Shown here: positions 9,117-17,395 of the stretch, piece by piece
How the letters are laid out: the number at the start of each line of letters is the position of its first letter
How positions within the stretch are numbered: position 1 is the stretch's first letter
Assembly: GCF_000725625.1 (NCBI RefSeq)
Contig: NZ_JOHS01000022.1
Coordinates: 24,782 to 88,781, forward strand
Length of the DNA stretch: 64,000 nt
Direction of reading: 5' to 3'
Source: Streptomyces sp. NRRL F-6676
Lineage (GTDB): Bacteria; Actinomycetota; Actinomycetes; Streptomycetales; Streptomycetaceae
Position numbers and translations under genes: made by a program
Notes under the pieces: model-generated
Told to the model about the DNA's origin: nothing
Databases searched by the model: none
Seen by the model: only the letters and a program-made list of their open reading frames with translations

Positions 9117-9881
9117 TCAGAACCGGCTGGCGCCCAGGTCGCGCGAGACCGCCCGCGCACAGTCCCGCACGGCCGCGATCAACTCCGCCCGCACCTCGCC
9201 CTCGCGGCAGAGCCGCTCGACCGCCCCCGTGATCCCCACGGCCCCCACCGGCATCCGCCGCCGGTCATGAATGGGCGCGGCGATCGACGCGACCCCCTCC
9301 CACGTCTCCTCCACGTCCGCCGCGTACCCCCGCGCCCGCGTCAGGTCCAGGACCTCCTCGAACCGCGCGGGCTCGCTGATCGTCCGGTCCGTGAACGCCT
9401 TGCGGTCCGCCTCCAGCGCCTCGCTGTGCGCCACCGGGTCGTACGCGGAGAGCACCTTCCCCAGCGCCGTGGAGTGCAGCGGCTGCATCGCCCCGATCTC
9501 CAGGACCTGCCGGCTGTCGTCGGGCCGGAACACGTGGTGCACGATCAGCACGCCCTGCTGGTGCAGCACCCCCAGGTACACGCTCTCCCCGCTGGAGCGC
9601 GCCAGATCGTCCGTCCACACCAGGGCCCGCGCCCGCAGTTCGTGCACGTCGAGATAGGTGGTGCCCAGGCGCAGCAGCTCGGCGCCCAGCTGATAGCGCC
9701 CCGAGGCGTCGTCCTGTTCGACGAAGCCCTCCTGCTGGAGCGTGCGGAGTATGCCGTGGGCCGTGCCCTTGGCCAGGCCGAGGGAGGAGGCGATGTCCGA
9801 CAGGCCGAGCCGTCGCTCGCCGCCCGCGAGCAACCGCAGCATCGCGGCCGCCCGCTCGAGCGACTGGATGTTCCGTGCCAT
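9117..9881 (-). CDS. gylR: IclR-family glycerol operon repressor
   Basis: 254 residues from ATG 9881 (MARNIQSLERAAAMLRLLAG), with AGGA upstream. It has an N-terminal winged helix-turn-helix (LSDIASSLGLAKGTAHGILR, about residues 27-46) and a C-terminal IclR effector-binding domain ending RDLGASRF. In S. coelicolor, GylR represses both the glycerol operon and its own gene, with glycerol-3-phosphate as the presumed inducer. An upstream TTG at 9950 is in frame but lies inside the operator palindrome, so it is rejected as a start. The gene is next to glpF-glpK-glpD on the same strand but behind its own promoter. Confidence 0.94.
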   Translation of the reverse strand: MARNIQSLERAAAMLRLLAGGERRLGLSDIASSLGLAKGTAHGILRTLQQEGFVEQDDASGRYQLGAELLRLGTTYLDVHELRARALVWTDDLARSSGESVYLGVLHQQGVLIVHHVFRPDDSRQVLEIGAMQPLHSTALGKVLSAYDPVAHSEALEADRKAFTDRTISEPARFEEVLDLTRARGYAADVEETWEGVASIAAPIHDRRRMPVGAVGITGAVERLCREGEVRAELIAAVRDCARAVSRDLGASRF

Positions 9882-9941
9882 CGCCGTCCTGCCCTCCGTC
9901 CCCTTCGACCACTGGACCGCCGGCCGAGGCTCGAGTACCGC

Positions 9942-9958
9942 GTTCGGCAATGTCGAAC
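9942..9958. promoter_or_regulatory. Putative GylR autoregulatory operator
   Basis: GTTCGGCAATGTCGAAC is a near-perfect 17-bp palindrome (GTTCG and CGAAC arms) 61 bp upstream of gylR. Its reverse complement, with flanks, matches the site upstream of glpF. It is also about 120 bp from the metH promoter, so that gene might sense it too, but spacing makes this less likely. Confidence 0.65.
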
Positions 9959-10075
9959 ACTACCGGTCGTTGTCGACCTCCCGCCAATGGGCGGTCACGG
10001 CGAGTTCCGGCCGGAAACCGCCCGAATGCCACGTACGGCACCACGGGCGCGGACCCGTCCGCCCCGTGGACGCCT

Positions 10076-10105
10076 CTGACCGTACGGCGCACTGGGGGCT
10101 ACCCT
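10076..10105 (+). promoter_or_regulatory. Candidate metH promoter
   Basis: CTGACC (10076-10081), an 18-bp spacer, and TACCCT (10100-10105) fit the vegetative sigma consensus loosely. The implied start near 10112 gives a 60-nt leader. Recognised by eye only. Confidence 0.4.
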
Positions 10106-10111
10106 GACCGG

Positions 10112-10154
10112 GTGCGCCTTCTGCGGGAAGACGCAAAGCCGACAGCCGTCGCAC
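10112..10154 (+). ncRNA. Structured metH 5' leader, possible RNA regulator
   Basis: The outer arms GTGCG (10112-10116) and CGCAC (10150-10154) can pair. Inside is a small hairpin CTTC-TGCGG-GAAG (10118-10130), then GACGCAAAGCC (10130-10140). The element ends 17 bases before the metH ATG, and the ribosome site CAGGGAG follows it directly. It does not match the cobalamin, SAM-I/IV or SAH motifs I know, so it may be an uncharacterised leader or chance pairing in GC-rich sequence. Confidence 0.3.
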
Positions 10155-10171
10155 TCCAGGGAGCATCTTCC

Positions 10172-13100
10172 ATGGCCTCGTCGCCGAACCCGTCCGCATC
10201 CCCCGCCCCCGCCGAGGGCCCCGCCGCCACCGGAACCCGGGCCCGCGCCGACGCCCTCCGCGAGGCTCTCGCCACCCGGGTCGTGGTGGCCGACGGCGCG
10301 ATGGGCACGATGCTTCAGGCCCAGGACCCGACGCTGGAGGACTTCCAGGGGCTGGAGGGTTGCAACGAGGTCCTCAACGTCACCCGCCCGGACATCGTCC
10401 GCTCCGTCCACGACGCCTACTTCTCCGTCGGCGTCGACTGCGTCGAGACCAACACCTTCGGTGCCAACCACACCGCGGCCTCCGAGTACGAGATCGCCGG
10501 CCGGGTGCACGAGCTCTCCGAGGCCGGTGCCCGCCTCGCCCGCGAGGTCGCCAACGAGCACGGTGCGCGCGACGGCCGCCAGCGCTGGGTGCTCGGCTCC
10601 ATGGGCCCCGGCACCAAGCTGCCCACCCTCGGCCACGTCGGCTACACCACCATCCGTGACGGCTACCAGGCCAACGCCGAGGGGCTGCTGGCCGGCGGCG
10701 CCGACGCCCTGATCGTCGAGACCACCCAGGACCTGTTGCAGACCAAGGCCTCCGTCCTCGGCGCCCGCCGTGCCATGGCGGCCACCGGCACCGAGGTCCC
10801 GCTGCTGGTCTCCATGGCGTTCGAGACCACCGGCACCATGCTGCTCGGCTCCGAGATCGGCGCCGCGCTCACCGCGCTCGAGCCGCTCGGCATCGACATG
10901 ATCGGCCTGAACTGCTCCACCGGCCCCGCCGAGATGAGCGAGCACCTGCGCTACCTCACCCGGCACTCCCGCATCCCGCTGCTGTGCATGCCGAACGCGG
11001 GTCTGCCGGTGCTCACCAAGGACGGCGCGCACTTCCCGCTGGACGCCGAGGGCCTCGCCGACGCGCAGGAGACCTTCGTCCAGGACTACGGCCTCTCGCT
11101 GGTCGGCGGCTGCTGCGGCACCACCCCCGAACACCTGCGCAAGGTCGTCGAGCGGGTCCGGGAGACCGTCCCGGCCGAGCGCAGCCCCCAGCCGGAGCCC
11201 GGCGCCGCTTCCCTCTACCAGACCGTGCCGTTCCGCCAGGACACCGCCTACCTCGCCATCGGCGAGCGCACCAACGCCAACGGCTCCAGGAAGTTCCGCG
11301 AGGCCATGCTGGCGGGCCGCTGGGACGACTGCGTGGAGATGGCCCGCGACCAGATCCGCGAGGGCGCCCACATGCTCGACCTCTGCGTCGACTACGTGGG
11401 CCGCGACGGCGTCGCCGACATGGAGGAGCTGGCCGGCCGCTTCGCCACCGCCTCCACGCTGCCGATCGTCCTGGACTCCACCGAGGTCGACGTCCTCCGG
11501 GCCGGCCTGGAGAAGCTCGGCGGCCGCGCGGTCATCAACTCCGTCAACTACGAGGACGGCGCCGGACCCGACTCCCGCTTCGCCAAGGTCACCGCCCTGG
11601 CCAAGGAGCACGGGGCCGCGCTGATCGCCCTGACCATCGACGAGGTGGGCCAGGCCCGCACCGCCGAGAAGAAGGTCGAGATCGCCGAACGCCTGATCGA
11701 GGACCTGACGCGGAACTGGGGCATCCACGAGGAGGACATCCTCGTCGACTGTCTGACCTTCACCATCTGCACCGGCCAGGAGGAGTCCCGCAAGGACGGC
11801 CTCGCCACCATCGAGGGCATCCGGCAGCTCAAGGAACGCCACCCCGAGGTGCAGACCACCCTCGGCCTGTCCAACATCTCCTTCGGCCTCAACCCGGCCG
11901 CCCGCATGCTGCTGAACTCCGTCTTCCTCGACGAGTGCGTCAAGGCCGGCCTGGACTCCGCGATCGTCCACGCCTCCAAGATCCTGCCCATCGCCCGCTT
12001 CAGCGAGGAAGAGGTCACCACCGCCCTCGACCTCATCTACGACCGCCGCCGCGAGGGCTACGACCCGTTGCAGAAGCTCATGCAGCTGTTCGAGGGTGCC
12101 ACCGCCAAGTCCCTCAAGGCCGGCAAGGCCGAGGAACTGGCCGCCCTCCCGCTGGACGAGCGCCTCAAGCGCCGCATCATCGACGGCGAGAAGAACGGCC
12201 TCGAACAGGATCTGGACGACGCCCTCCGGGAGCGCCCCGCCCTCGACATCGTCAACGAGACCCTGCTCGACGGCATGAAGGTCGTCGGCGAACTGTTCGG
12301 CTCCGGCCAGATGCAGCTGCCGTTCGTGTTGCAGTCGGCCGAGGTGATGAAGACCGCCGTCGCCCACCTCGAACCGCACATGGAGAAGACCGACGAGGCC
12401 GGCAAGGGCACCATCGTGCTCGCCACCGTCCGCGGCGACGTCCACGACATCGGCAAGAACCTCGTCGACATCATCCTGTCCAACAACGGCTACAACGTCG
12501 TCAACCTCGGCATCAAGCAGCCCGTCTCCGCGATCCTGGAAGCCGCGGACGAGCACAAGGCCGACGTCATCGGCATGTCCGGACTGCTCGTCAAGTCCAC
12601 GGTGATCATGAAGGAGAACCTGGAGGAGCTCAACCAGCGCGGACTGGCCACCGACTACCCGGTCATCCTCGGCGGCGCCGCGCTGACCCGGGCCTACGTC
12701 GAACAGGACCTGCACGAGATCTACCAGGGCGAGGTCCGCTACGCCCGCGACGCCTTCGAGGGGCTGCGGCTGATGGACGCCCTCATCGGCATCAAGCGCG
12801 GCGTCCCCGGGGCGCAGCTCCCCGAACTGAGGCAGCGCCGGGTGCGCGCGGCCACCGTCGAGATCGAGGACCGCCCCGAGGAGGGTGCCGTCCGCTCCGA
12901 CGTCGCCACCGACAACCCCGTGCCCGAGCCGCCCTTCCGGGGCACCCGCGTCATCAAGGGCATCCAGCTCAAGGAGTACGCGGGCTGGCTCGACGAGGGC
13001 GCCCTCTTCAAGGGCCAGTGGGGCCTCAAGCAGGCCCGCAGCGGCGACGGGCCGACGTACGAGGAGCTCGTGGAGCGCGAGGGCAGGCCCCGGCTGCGCG

Positions 13101-13714
13101 GCCTCCTCGACCGGCTCCAGACCGACAACCTGCTCGAAGCCGCCGTCGTCTACGGCTATTTCCCCTGCGTCTCCAAGGACGACGACCTCATCGTCCTGGA
13201 CGACGACGGCAACGAGCGCACCCGCTTCACCTTCCCGCGCCAGCGCCGCGGCCGCCGGCTCTGCCTCGCGGACTTCTTCCGGCCCGAGGAGTCGGGGGAG
13301 ACCGACGTCGTCGGCTTCCAGGTCGTCACCATCGGCTCCCGGATCGGCGCGGAGACCGCGAAGCTGTTCGAGGCCAACGCCTACCGCGACTACCTCGAAC
13401 TGCACGGACTGTCCGTCCAGCTCGCCGAGGCGCTCGCCGAGTACTGGCACGCCCGTGTCCGCTCCGAACTCGGCTACGCCGGGGAGGACCCCGCCGCCAT
13501 GGAGGACATGTTCGCCCTCAAGTACCGCGGCGCCCGCTTCTCGCTCGGCTACGGCGCCTGCCCGGACCTGGAGGACCGTGCCAAGATCGCCGAACTGCTG
13601 CGGCCGGAGCGGATCGGCGTGCACCTCTCCGAGGAGTTCCAGCTCCACCCCGAGCAGTCCACCGACGCCATCGTCATCCACCACCCGGAGGCCAAGTACT
13701 TCAACGCCCGGTGA
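10172..13714 (+). CDS. metH: Cobalamin-dependent methionine synthase
   Basis: Transfers a methyl group from methyltetrahydrofolate through cobalamin to homocysteine. The 1180 residues from ATG 10172 (MASSPNPSASPAP) contain all four modules. The homocysteine/zinc barrel starts at VVADGAMGTMLQ, with zinc ligands Cys248 (GLNCSTGP) and Cys314-Cys315 (GGCCGTTP). The folate barrel starts at AIGERTNANGSRKFREAM. The cobalamin cap and Rossmann domains carry GDVHDIGKN, with axial His758. The C-terminal AdoMet activation domain ends ERIGVHLSEEFQLHPEQS. The presence of the activation domain implies reductive reactivation. The frame is open upstream, but that extension is low quality. Confidence 0.97.
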   Translation: MASSPNPSASPAPAEGPAATGTRARADALREALATRVVVADGAMGTMLQAQDPTLEDFQGLEGCNEVLNVTRPDIVRSVHDAYFSVGVDCVETNTFGANHTAASEYEIAGRVHELSEAGARLAREVANEHGARDGRQRWVLGSMGPGTKLPTLGHVGYTTIRDGYQANAEGLLAGGADALIVETTQDLLQTKASVLGARRAMAATGTEVPLLVSMAFETTGTMLLGSEIGAALTALEPLGIDMIGLNCSTGPAEMSEHLRYLTRHSRIPLLCMPNAGLPVLTKDGAHFPLDAEGLADAQETFVQDYGLSLVGGCCGTTPEHLRKVVERVRETVPAERSPQPEPGAASLYQTVPFRQDTAYLAIGERTNANGSRKFREAMLAGRWDDCVEMARDQIREGAHMLDLCVDYVGRDGVADMEELAGRFATASTLPIVLDSTEVDVLRAGLEKLGGRAVINSVNYEDGAGPDSRFAKVTALAKEHGAALIALTIDEVGQARTAEKKVEIAERLIEDLTRNWGIHEEDILVDCLTFTICTGQEESRKDGLATIEGIRQLKERHPEVQTTLGLSNISFGLNPAARMLLNSVFLDECVKAGLDSAIVHASKILPIARFSEEEVTTALDLIYDRRREGYDPLQKLMQLFEGATAKSLKAGKAEELAALPLDERLKRRIIDGEKNGLEQDLDDALRERPALDIVNETLLDGMKVVGELFGSGQMQLPFVLQSAEVMKTAVAHLEPHMEKTDEAGKGTIVLATVRGDVHDIGKNLVDIILSNNGYNVVNLGIKQPVSAILEAADEHKADVIGMSGLLVKSTVIMKENLEELNQRGLATDYPVILGGAALTRAYVEQDLHEIYQGEVRYARDAFEGLRLMDALIGIKRGVPGAQLPELRQRRVRAATVEIEDRPEEGAVRSDVATDNPVPEPPFRGTRVIKGIQLKEYAGWLDEGALFKGQWGLKQARSGDGPTYEELVEREGRPRLRGLLDRLQTDNLLEAAVVYGYFPCVSKDDDLIVLDDDGNERTRFTFPRQRRGRRLCLADFFRPEESGETDVVGFQVVTIGSRIGAETAKLFEANAYRDYLELHGLSVQLAEALAEYWHARVRSELGYAGEDPAAMEDMFALKYRGARFSLGYGACPDLEDRAKIAELLRPERIGVHLSEEFQLHPEQSTDAIVIHHPEAKYFNAR

Positions 13715-13820
13715 CCGCCCGTCACCGCCGCGGCGCTCACGCGGGGTGACCCGCACCGCACCGCCGCGATCCGCCCGACGCGCACTCCGGACGGCCACGA
13801 CGTACACTGGTCGGTCCACC

Positions 13821-13852
13821 GCAGGCCGGTTCCTCTTCGGGAACCGGCCTGC
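13821..13852 (+). terminator. Strong hairpin between metH and the HAD gene
   Basis: A perfect 13-bp stem (13821-13833 with 13840-13852) with loop TCTTCG. It lies 106 bp past the metH stop and only 24 bp before the next start codon. TACACT at 13803-13808 could be a -10, which would put the hairpin inside the 5' leader of the next gene instead. Confidence 0.55.
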
Positions 13853-13876
13853 TCGTCCCTCAAGGAGGTGCGTCGG

Positions 13877-14575
13877 ATGACGACAACCGTCCCCGCGCTC
13901 GGAACCCGCTCGGCGGAGGGCTCGGCCCTTCAGGCCGTGCTCCTCGACATGGACGGCACCCTGGTGGACACCGAAGGCTTCTGGTGGGACGTCGAGAGGG
14001 ACGTCTTCGCCACCCTGGGCCACAGCCTTCAGGACTCCTGGCGCGAGGTCGTGGTCGGCGGCCCCATGACCCGCAGCGCGGGCTTCCTCATCGAGGCCAC
14101 CGGCGCCGACATCACCCTCGCCGAACTCACCGTCCTGCTCAACGACGGCTTCAAGGACTGCATCGACCACGCCCTGCCGCTGATGCCCGGCGCCGCCCGG
14201 CTGCTGGCCGAGCTGGCCGCCCACGACATCCCCACCGCCCTGGTTTCCGCCTCCCACCGGCGCATCATCGACCGGGTCCTGGCCGCCGTCGGACCGCAGT
14301 ACTTCGCCCTGACCGTCGCCGGCGACGAGGTCGAGCGGACCAAGCCGTTCCCCGACCCCTATCTGCTGGCCGCCTCCGGGCTCGGCGCGCGGCCGGAGCG
14401 CTGCGCCGTCGTCGAGGACACCGCGACCGGCGTGGCGGCTGCCGAGGCCGCCGGCTGCCGGGTTCTCGCCGTCCCCTCCGTGGCACCCATCACCGCCGCC
14501 CCCGGGCGCACGGTCGTCGACTCCCTGGAAGAGGTCGATCTGCCGTTCCTGCGCGGCCTGATGGCGTCCGGATGA
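13877..14575 (+). CDS. HAD-superfamily phosphatase, beta-phosphoglucomutase-like
   Basis: 232 residues from ATG 13877, which has AAGGAGG upstream; a GTG three codons earlier overlaps that ribosome site. The HAD motifs are complete: LLDMDGTLVDTEGFWW (nucleophile and acid Asp), SASHRR (motif II), ERTKPFPDPY (motif III Lys) and VVEDTATG (motif IV acidic pair). The helical cap between motifs I and II is of the subclass I beta-phosphoglucomutase/phosphoglycolate phosphatase type. The substrate cannot be told from sequence. It follows metH in the same direction but is separated by a strong hairpin. Confidence 0.88.
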   Translation: MTTTVPALGTRSAEGSALQAVLLDMDGTLVDTEGFWWDVERDVFATLGHSLQDSWREVVVGGPMTRSAGFLIEATGADITLAELTVLLNDGFKDCIDHALPLMPGAARLLAELAAHDIPTALVSASHRRIIDRVLAAVGPQYFALTVAGDEVERTKPFPDPYLLAASGLGARPERCAVVEDTATGVAAAEAAGCRVLAVPSVAPITAAPGRTVVDSLEEVDLPFLRGLMASG

Positions 14576-14918
14576 CCGGATTCCGGTCCCCGCCCACACC
14601 GCTCGGGATGTGAGGTTCGCCACGCGCGAGGGGGTCGACAGCGGACTCCGCGTGTGCTGTTCACCCCATTTCGGCGCGCGGGGACGCGCCCATGTGTCCC
14701 GTTTGGTGGGACGCTGCGCGAATCCTCCCCCTGTCGGGTTTTCGGTGTGTCCACACCCGGTTTCGCTCCGTGATGGGGACTCAACTCCGGGGGCTGCGGG
14801 CGCGTCTGTCGGCGCCTACTAATCTCATCGCGGTAAACACCGTCACTACCCCCGTGATCCGCCGCGACACCCCTGCATGCCGGGTACACGGACTCGACCG
14901 CTCTGGAGAATCTCGAGC
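14576..14918 (+). other. Intergenic region upstream of the solute-binding lipoprotein
   Basis: 343 bp with lower GC than its surroundings. It contains a perfect small dyad GGTGTG-TC-CACACC (14744-14757) that could be an operator. No convincing -35/-10 pair, RNA gene or coding frame was found. Confidence 0.5.
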
Positions 14919-16529
14919 ATGAACCGCAAGACTTTGGTGCTGCCGGCCGTCGTCGGCCTGCTCGCTCCTGTGCTCGCCGCCTGCGGTGGTTCCGACAGTG
15001 GGAGCAGCAGCGGCGACGCGATCGTCGTCGGCACCACGGACACGTTCTCCCAGCTGAAGACGCGGCCCGCCCCGCTGGACCCGGCCTACGCGTACGACGT
15101 GGGCACGTGGAACGTCCTGCGGCAGACCGTGCAGACGCTGATGGCCTACCCCAAGGGTGACGGCGCCCCGCAGCCCGACGCCGCCCAGAGCTGCGGTTTC
15201 ACCGACTCCGGGAACGAGCGCTACGCCTGCACGCTGCGCAAGGACCTCAAGTTCTCCGACGGCACCCCGGTCACGGCCGACGACGTCAAGTTCTCCATGG
15301 AGCGGGCGCTGACGATCAAGGACCCCGAGGGCGTCTTCGCGCTGCTGTCCACGATCGACACCATCGAGACCAAGGGCGACCGTCAGGTGATCTTCCACCT
15401 CAAGACGGCCGACGCCACCTTCCCGTTCAAGCTGTCCACTCCGGTCGCGGGCATCCTCAACCCCAAGGACTACCAGAAGGACAAGCTGCGCGAGGGCTTC
15501 TCGATCGACGCCTCCGGCCCGTACACGCTGAAGGCCGAGGTCAAGGACAAGTCGATGGTCAAGGCCGTCTTCACCAAGAACCCCAACTACAAGGGGCTGC
15601 TCAAGGTGAAGAACGACAAGGTCGAACTGGAGTCCTTCCCCTCCGCGGACGCCATGGGTGACGCGCTGTCCAAGGGCGACATCGACGTCATGGCCCGCGC
15701 CATGACGCCGGACCAGATCGACAAGCTGTCCGCCAAGACCAACGGTGACATCAACCTCGTCGAGATGCCCGGTCTCGAGATCCGTTACCTCGGCTTCAAC
15801 ACCGAGGCCGACTCGGTCAAGAACAAGGCCGTGCGCCAGGCGATAGCCCAGATAATCGACCGCGGCCAGCTGGTTTCCGAGGTCTACGGCACCCAGGCCG
15901 AGCCGCTGTACTCGATGGTCGCGGCCACCGTCACCGGCCACTCCAACGCGTTCCTCAACAAGTACGGCGACCCCAGCGTCAGCAAGGCCAAGACGCTGCT
16001 GACCGGGGCCGGCATCACCACCCCGGTGAAGCTGACGATGCACTACACGACCGACCACTACGGCGCGGCGACCAAGAAGGAATTCGAGGTCCTCCAGAAG
16101 CAGCTCAACGCCAGTGGCCTGTTCGACGTGTCCATCAAGGGCTACCGCTGGCAGCAGGACGACTACAAGACGAAGGAACAGAAGGGCCTGTTCGACGTCT
16201 ACGGCATGGGCTGGTTCCCCGACTTCCCGGACGCCGACAACTACCTGTCGCCGTTCCTGGACAAGGACAACACCCTCAACACGCCCTACGTGAGCAACAA
16301 GATCCGCAACCAGCTGCTGCCGCAGTCGCGGCGTGAGGCCGACCGGCTCAGCGCGGCCAAGGACCTCACGGACATCCAGGACATCGTCGCCGAGGAGGTG
16401 CCACTGCTGCCGCTGTGGCAGGGCAAGCAGTACATCGCCGCCCGCGACGACATCACGGGCTCCGAATGGGCCATCAACTCCTCCTCGACCCTCCAGCTCT
16501 GGGAGCTGGGCCGAGGCGTGAAGGGCTGA
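14919..16529 (+). CDS. ABC transporter solute-binding lipoprotein, family 5 (peptide/nickel type)
   Basis: 536 residues from ATG 14919 behind CTGGAG. A lipoprotein signal (MNRKTLVLPAVVGLLAPVLA) is followed by the lipobox AACGG, so the mature protein is lipid-anchored outside the membrane. The body has the family-5 extracellular solute-binding fold, with FSDGTPVTADDVKFSMERAL near residue 110 and a C-terminal aromatic-rich lobe (FDVYGMGWFPDFPDADNY). Family members bind oligopeptides, nickel or related ligands. No permease or ATPase genes adjoin it, so it is an orphan receptor that must share a transporter encoded elsewhere or act as a sensor. It is closed by a strong terminator facing the convergent response regulator. 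Confidence 0.9.
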   Translation: MNRKTLVLPAVVGLLAPVLAACGGSDSGSSSGDAIVVGTTDTFSQLKTRPAPLDPAYAYDVGTWNVLRQTVQTLMAYPKGDGAPQPDAAQSCGFTDSGNERYACTLRKDLKFSDGTPVTADDVKFSMERALTIKDPEGVFALLSTIDTIETKGDRQVIFHLKTADATFPFKLSTPVAGILNPKDYQKDKLREGFSIDASGPYTLKAEVKDKSMVKAVFTKNPNYKGLLKVKNDKVELESFPSADAMGDALSKGDIDVMARAMTPDQIDKLSAKTNGDINLVEMPGLEIRYLGFNTEADSVKNKAVRQAIAQIIDRGQLVSEVYGTQAEPLYSMVAATVTGHSNAFLNKYGDPSVSKAKTLLTGAGITTPVKLTMHYTTDHYGAATKKEFEVLQKQLNASGLFDVSIKGYRWQQDDYKTKEQKGLFDVYGMGWFPDFPDADNYLSPFLDKDNTLNTPYVSNKIRNQLLPQSRREADRLSAAKDLTDIQDIVAEEVPLLPLWQGKQYIAARDDITGSEWAINSSSTLQLWELGRGVKG

Positions 16530-16556
16530 CCCGAAGGCCTCCGCCGGGCCGGACAC

Positions 16557-16599
16557 GCGAAAGGGCGCCCCTCCTGAACCGGGAGGGGCGCCCTTTCGC
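16557..16599. terminator. Bidirectional terminator between convergent genes
   Basis: A perfect 18-bp stem (16557-16574 with 16582-16599), whose arms begin GCGAAAGGGCGCC, lies between the lipoprotein gene and the response-regulator gene. Confidence 0.85.
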
Positions 16600-16640
16600 G
16601 CGCGGTCGCCGGCGTCCGTGCGGGGGAGGGGCGGAGGCGG

Positions 16641-17312
16641 TTACTGCGCGCCCGGCCGGACCAGACCGCTCTCGTACGCGTAGACCGCGGCCTGCACGCG
16701 GTCGCGCAGCCCCAGCTTGGTCAGCACATGGCCGACGTGCGTCTTCACCGTCGTCTCGCTGACGAACAGGTCCGCGGCGATCTCCGCGTTCGACAGCCCG
16801 CGCGCCACCAGCTTCAGCACCTCGACCTCACGGTCCGTCAGTGTGTGCAGGGTGTCCGGCACCGGCTCGTCCCCCGACGGCAGATGCGTCGCGTACTTGT
16901 CGAGGAGCCGGCGGGTGATGCTGGGCGCCAGCATCGCCTCCCCGGCCGCGACCACGCGGATCGCCTGCACCAGCTCGTTGGCCGGCGCGTCCTTGAGCAG
17001 GAAGCCGCTGGCACCGGCGCGCAGCGCCTCCACCACGTACTCGTCGAGGTCGAACGTGGTCAGCACCAGCACCTTGGCCGGTCCGTCCCGCCCCGGCCCG
17101 GTGATCTGCCGGGTCGCCTCCACCCCGTCCATCCGCGGCATGCGGATGTCCATCAGCACCACGTCGGGCTGGAGCGCCCGCACCTGGTCGAGCGCCTGGA
17201 GGCCGTCCCCGGCCTCGCCGACGACCGCGATGTCCTGCTCGGCCTCCAGGATCATCCGGAACCCGGTGCGCAACAGCGGCTGGTCGTCGACCAGTAGGAC
17301 GCGGACGGCCAC
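16641..17312 (-). CDS. NarL/FixJ-type response regulator, orphan
   Basis: 223 residues from GTG 17312 with GAGGGAG upstream; a TTG two codons earlier is also possible. The receiver domain shows VLLVDDQ (acidic pair at 9-10), phospho-acceptor Asp55 in VVLMDIRMPRMDG, the switch Thr in LVLTTFD and Lys in FLLKD. It is followed by a LuxR-type helix-turn-helix (LTDREVEVLKLVARGLSNAEI, then VSETTVKTHVGHVL). All residues needed for phosphorylation are present, yet no histidine kinase gene adjoins it, so its partner must be elsewhere. The target is unknown. A long-armed stem-loop (17334-17395) precedes the start. Confidence 0.93.
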   Translation of the reverse strand: MAVRVLLVDDQPLLRTGFRMILEAEQDIAVVGEAGDGLQALDQVRALQPDVVLMDIRMPRMDGVEATRQITGPGRDGPAKVLVLTTFDLDEYVVEALRAGASGFLLKDAPANELVQAIRVVAAGEAMLAPSITRRLLDKYATHLPSGDEPVPDTLHTLTDREVEVLKLVARGLSNAEIAADLFVSETTVKTHVGHVLTKLGLRDRVQAAVYAYESGLVRPGAQ

Positions 17313-17333
17313 GTGCAACTCCCTCGGTAGGTC

Positions 17334-17395
17334 ATAGGGGCTGCCGTTTGCCTCAGCCCGCAGACACGGGGTCTGATTCGGACGACAGCCCCTAT
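17334..17395. repeat. Long stem-loop upstream of the response regulator
   Basis: Arms ATAGGGGCTGCCGT (17334-17347) and ACGACAGCCCCTAT (17382-17395) match at 13 of 14 positions around a 34-base loop. The downstream arm contains the stop codon of the RecB-like nuclease gene. It could terminate that gene or form a leader for the response regulator. Confidence 0.5.

Noticed and set aside
9882..9950. Upstream TTG start for gylR at 9950
   Set aside because: It lies inside the operator palindrome, has no ribosome site, and would add 23 residues not seen in GylR. ATG 9881 has a good ribosome site.
10130..10154. GACGCAAAGCC and GCACTCC before metH, resembling parts of the c-di-GMP-I (GEMM) riboswitch
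   Set aside because: The first conserved segment (AGGGCAAAC) and the P2/P3 geometry are missing, so the short match is probably chance.
9995..14623. A 1542-codon open frame on the minus strand across metH
   Set aside because: It is the antisense of a clear MetH coding sequence, an expected product of extreme third-position GC. No family motifs or ribosome site.
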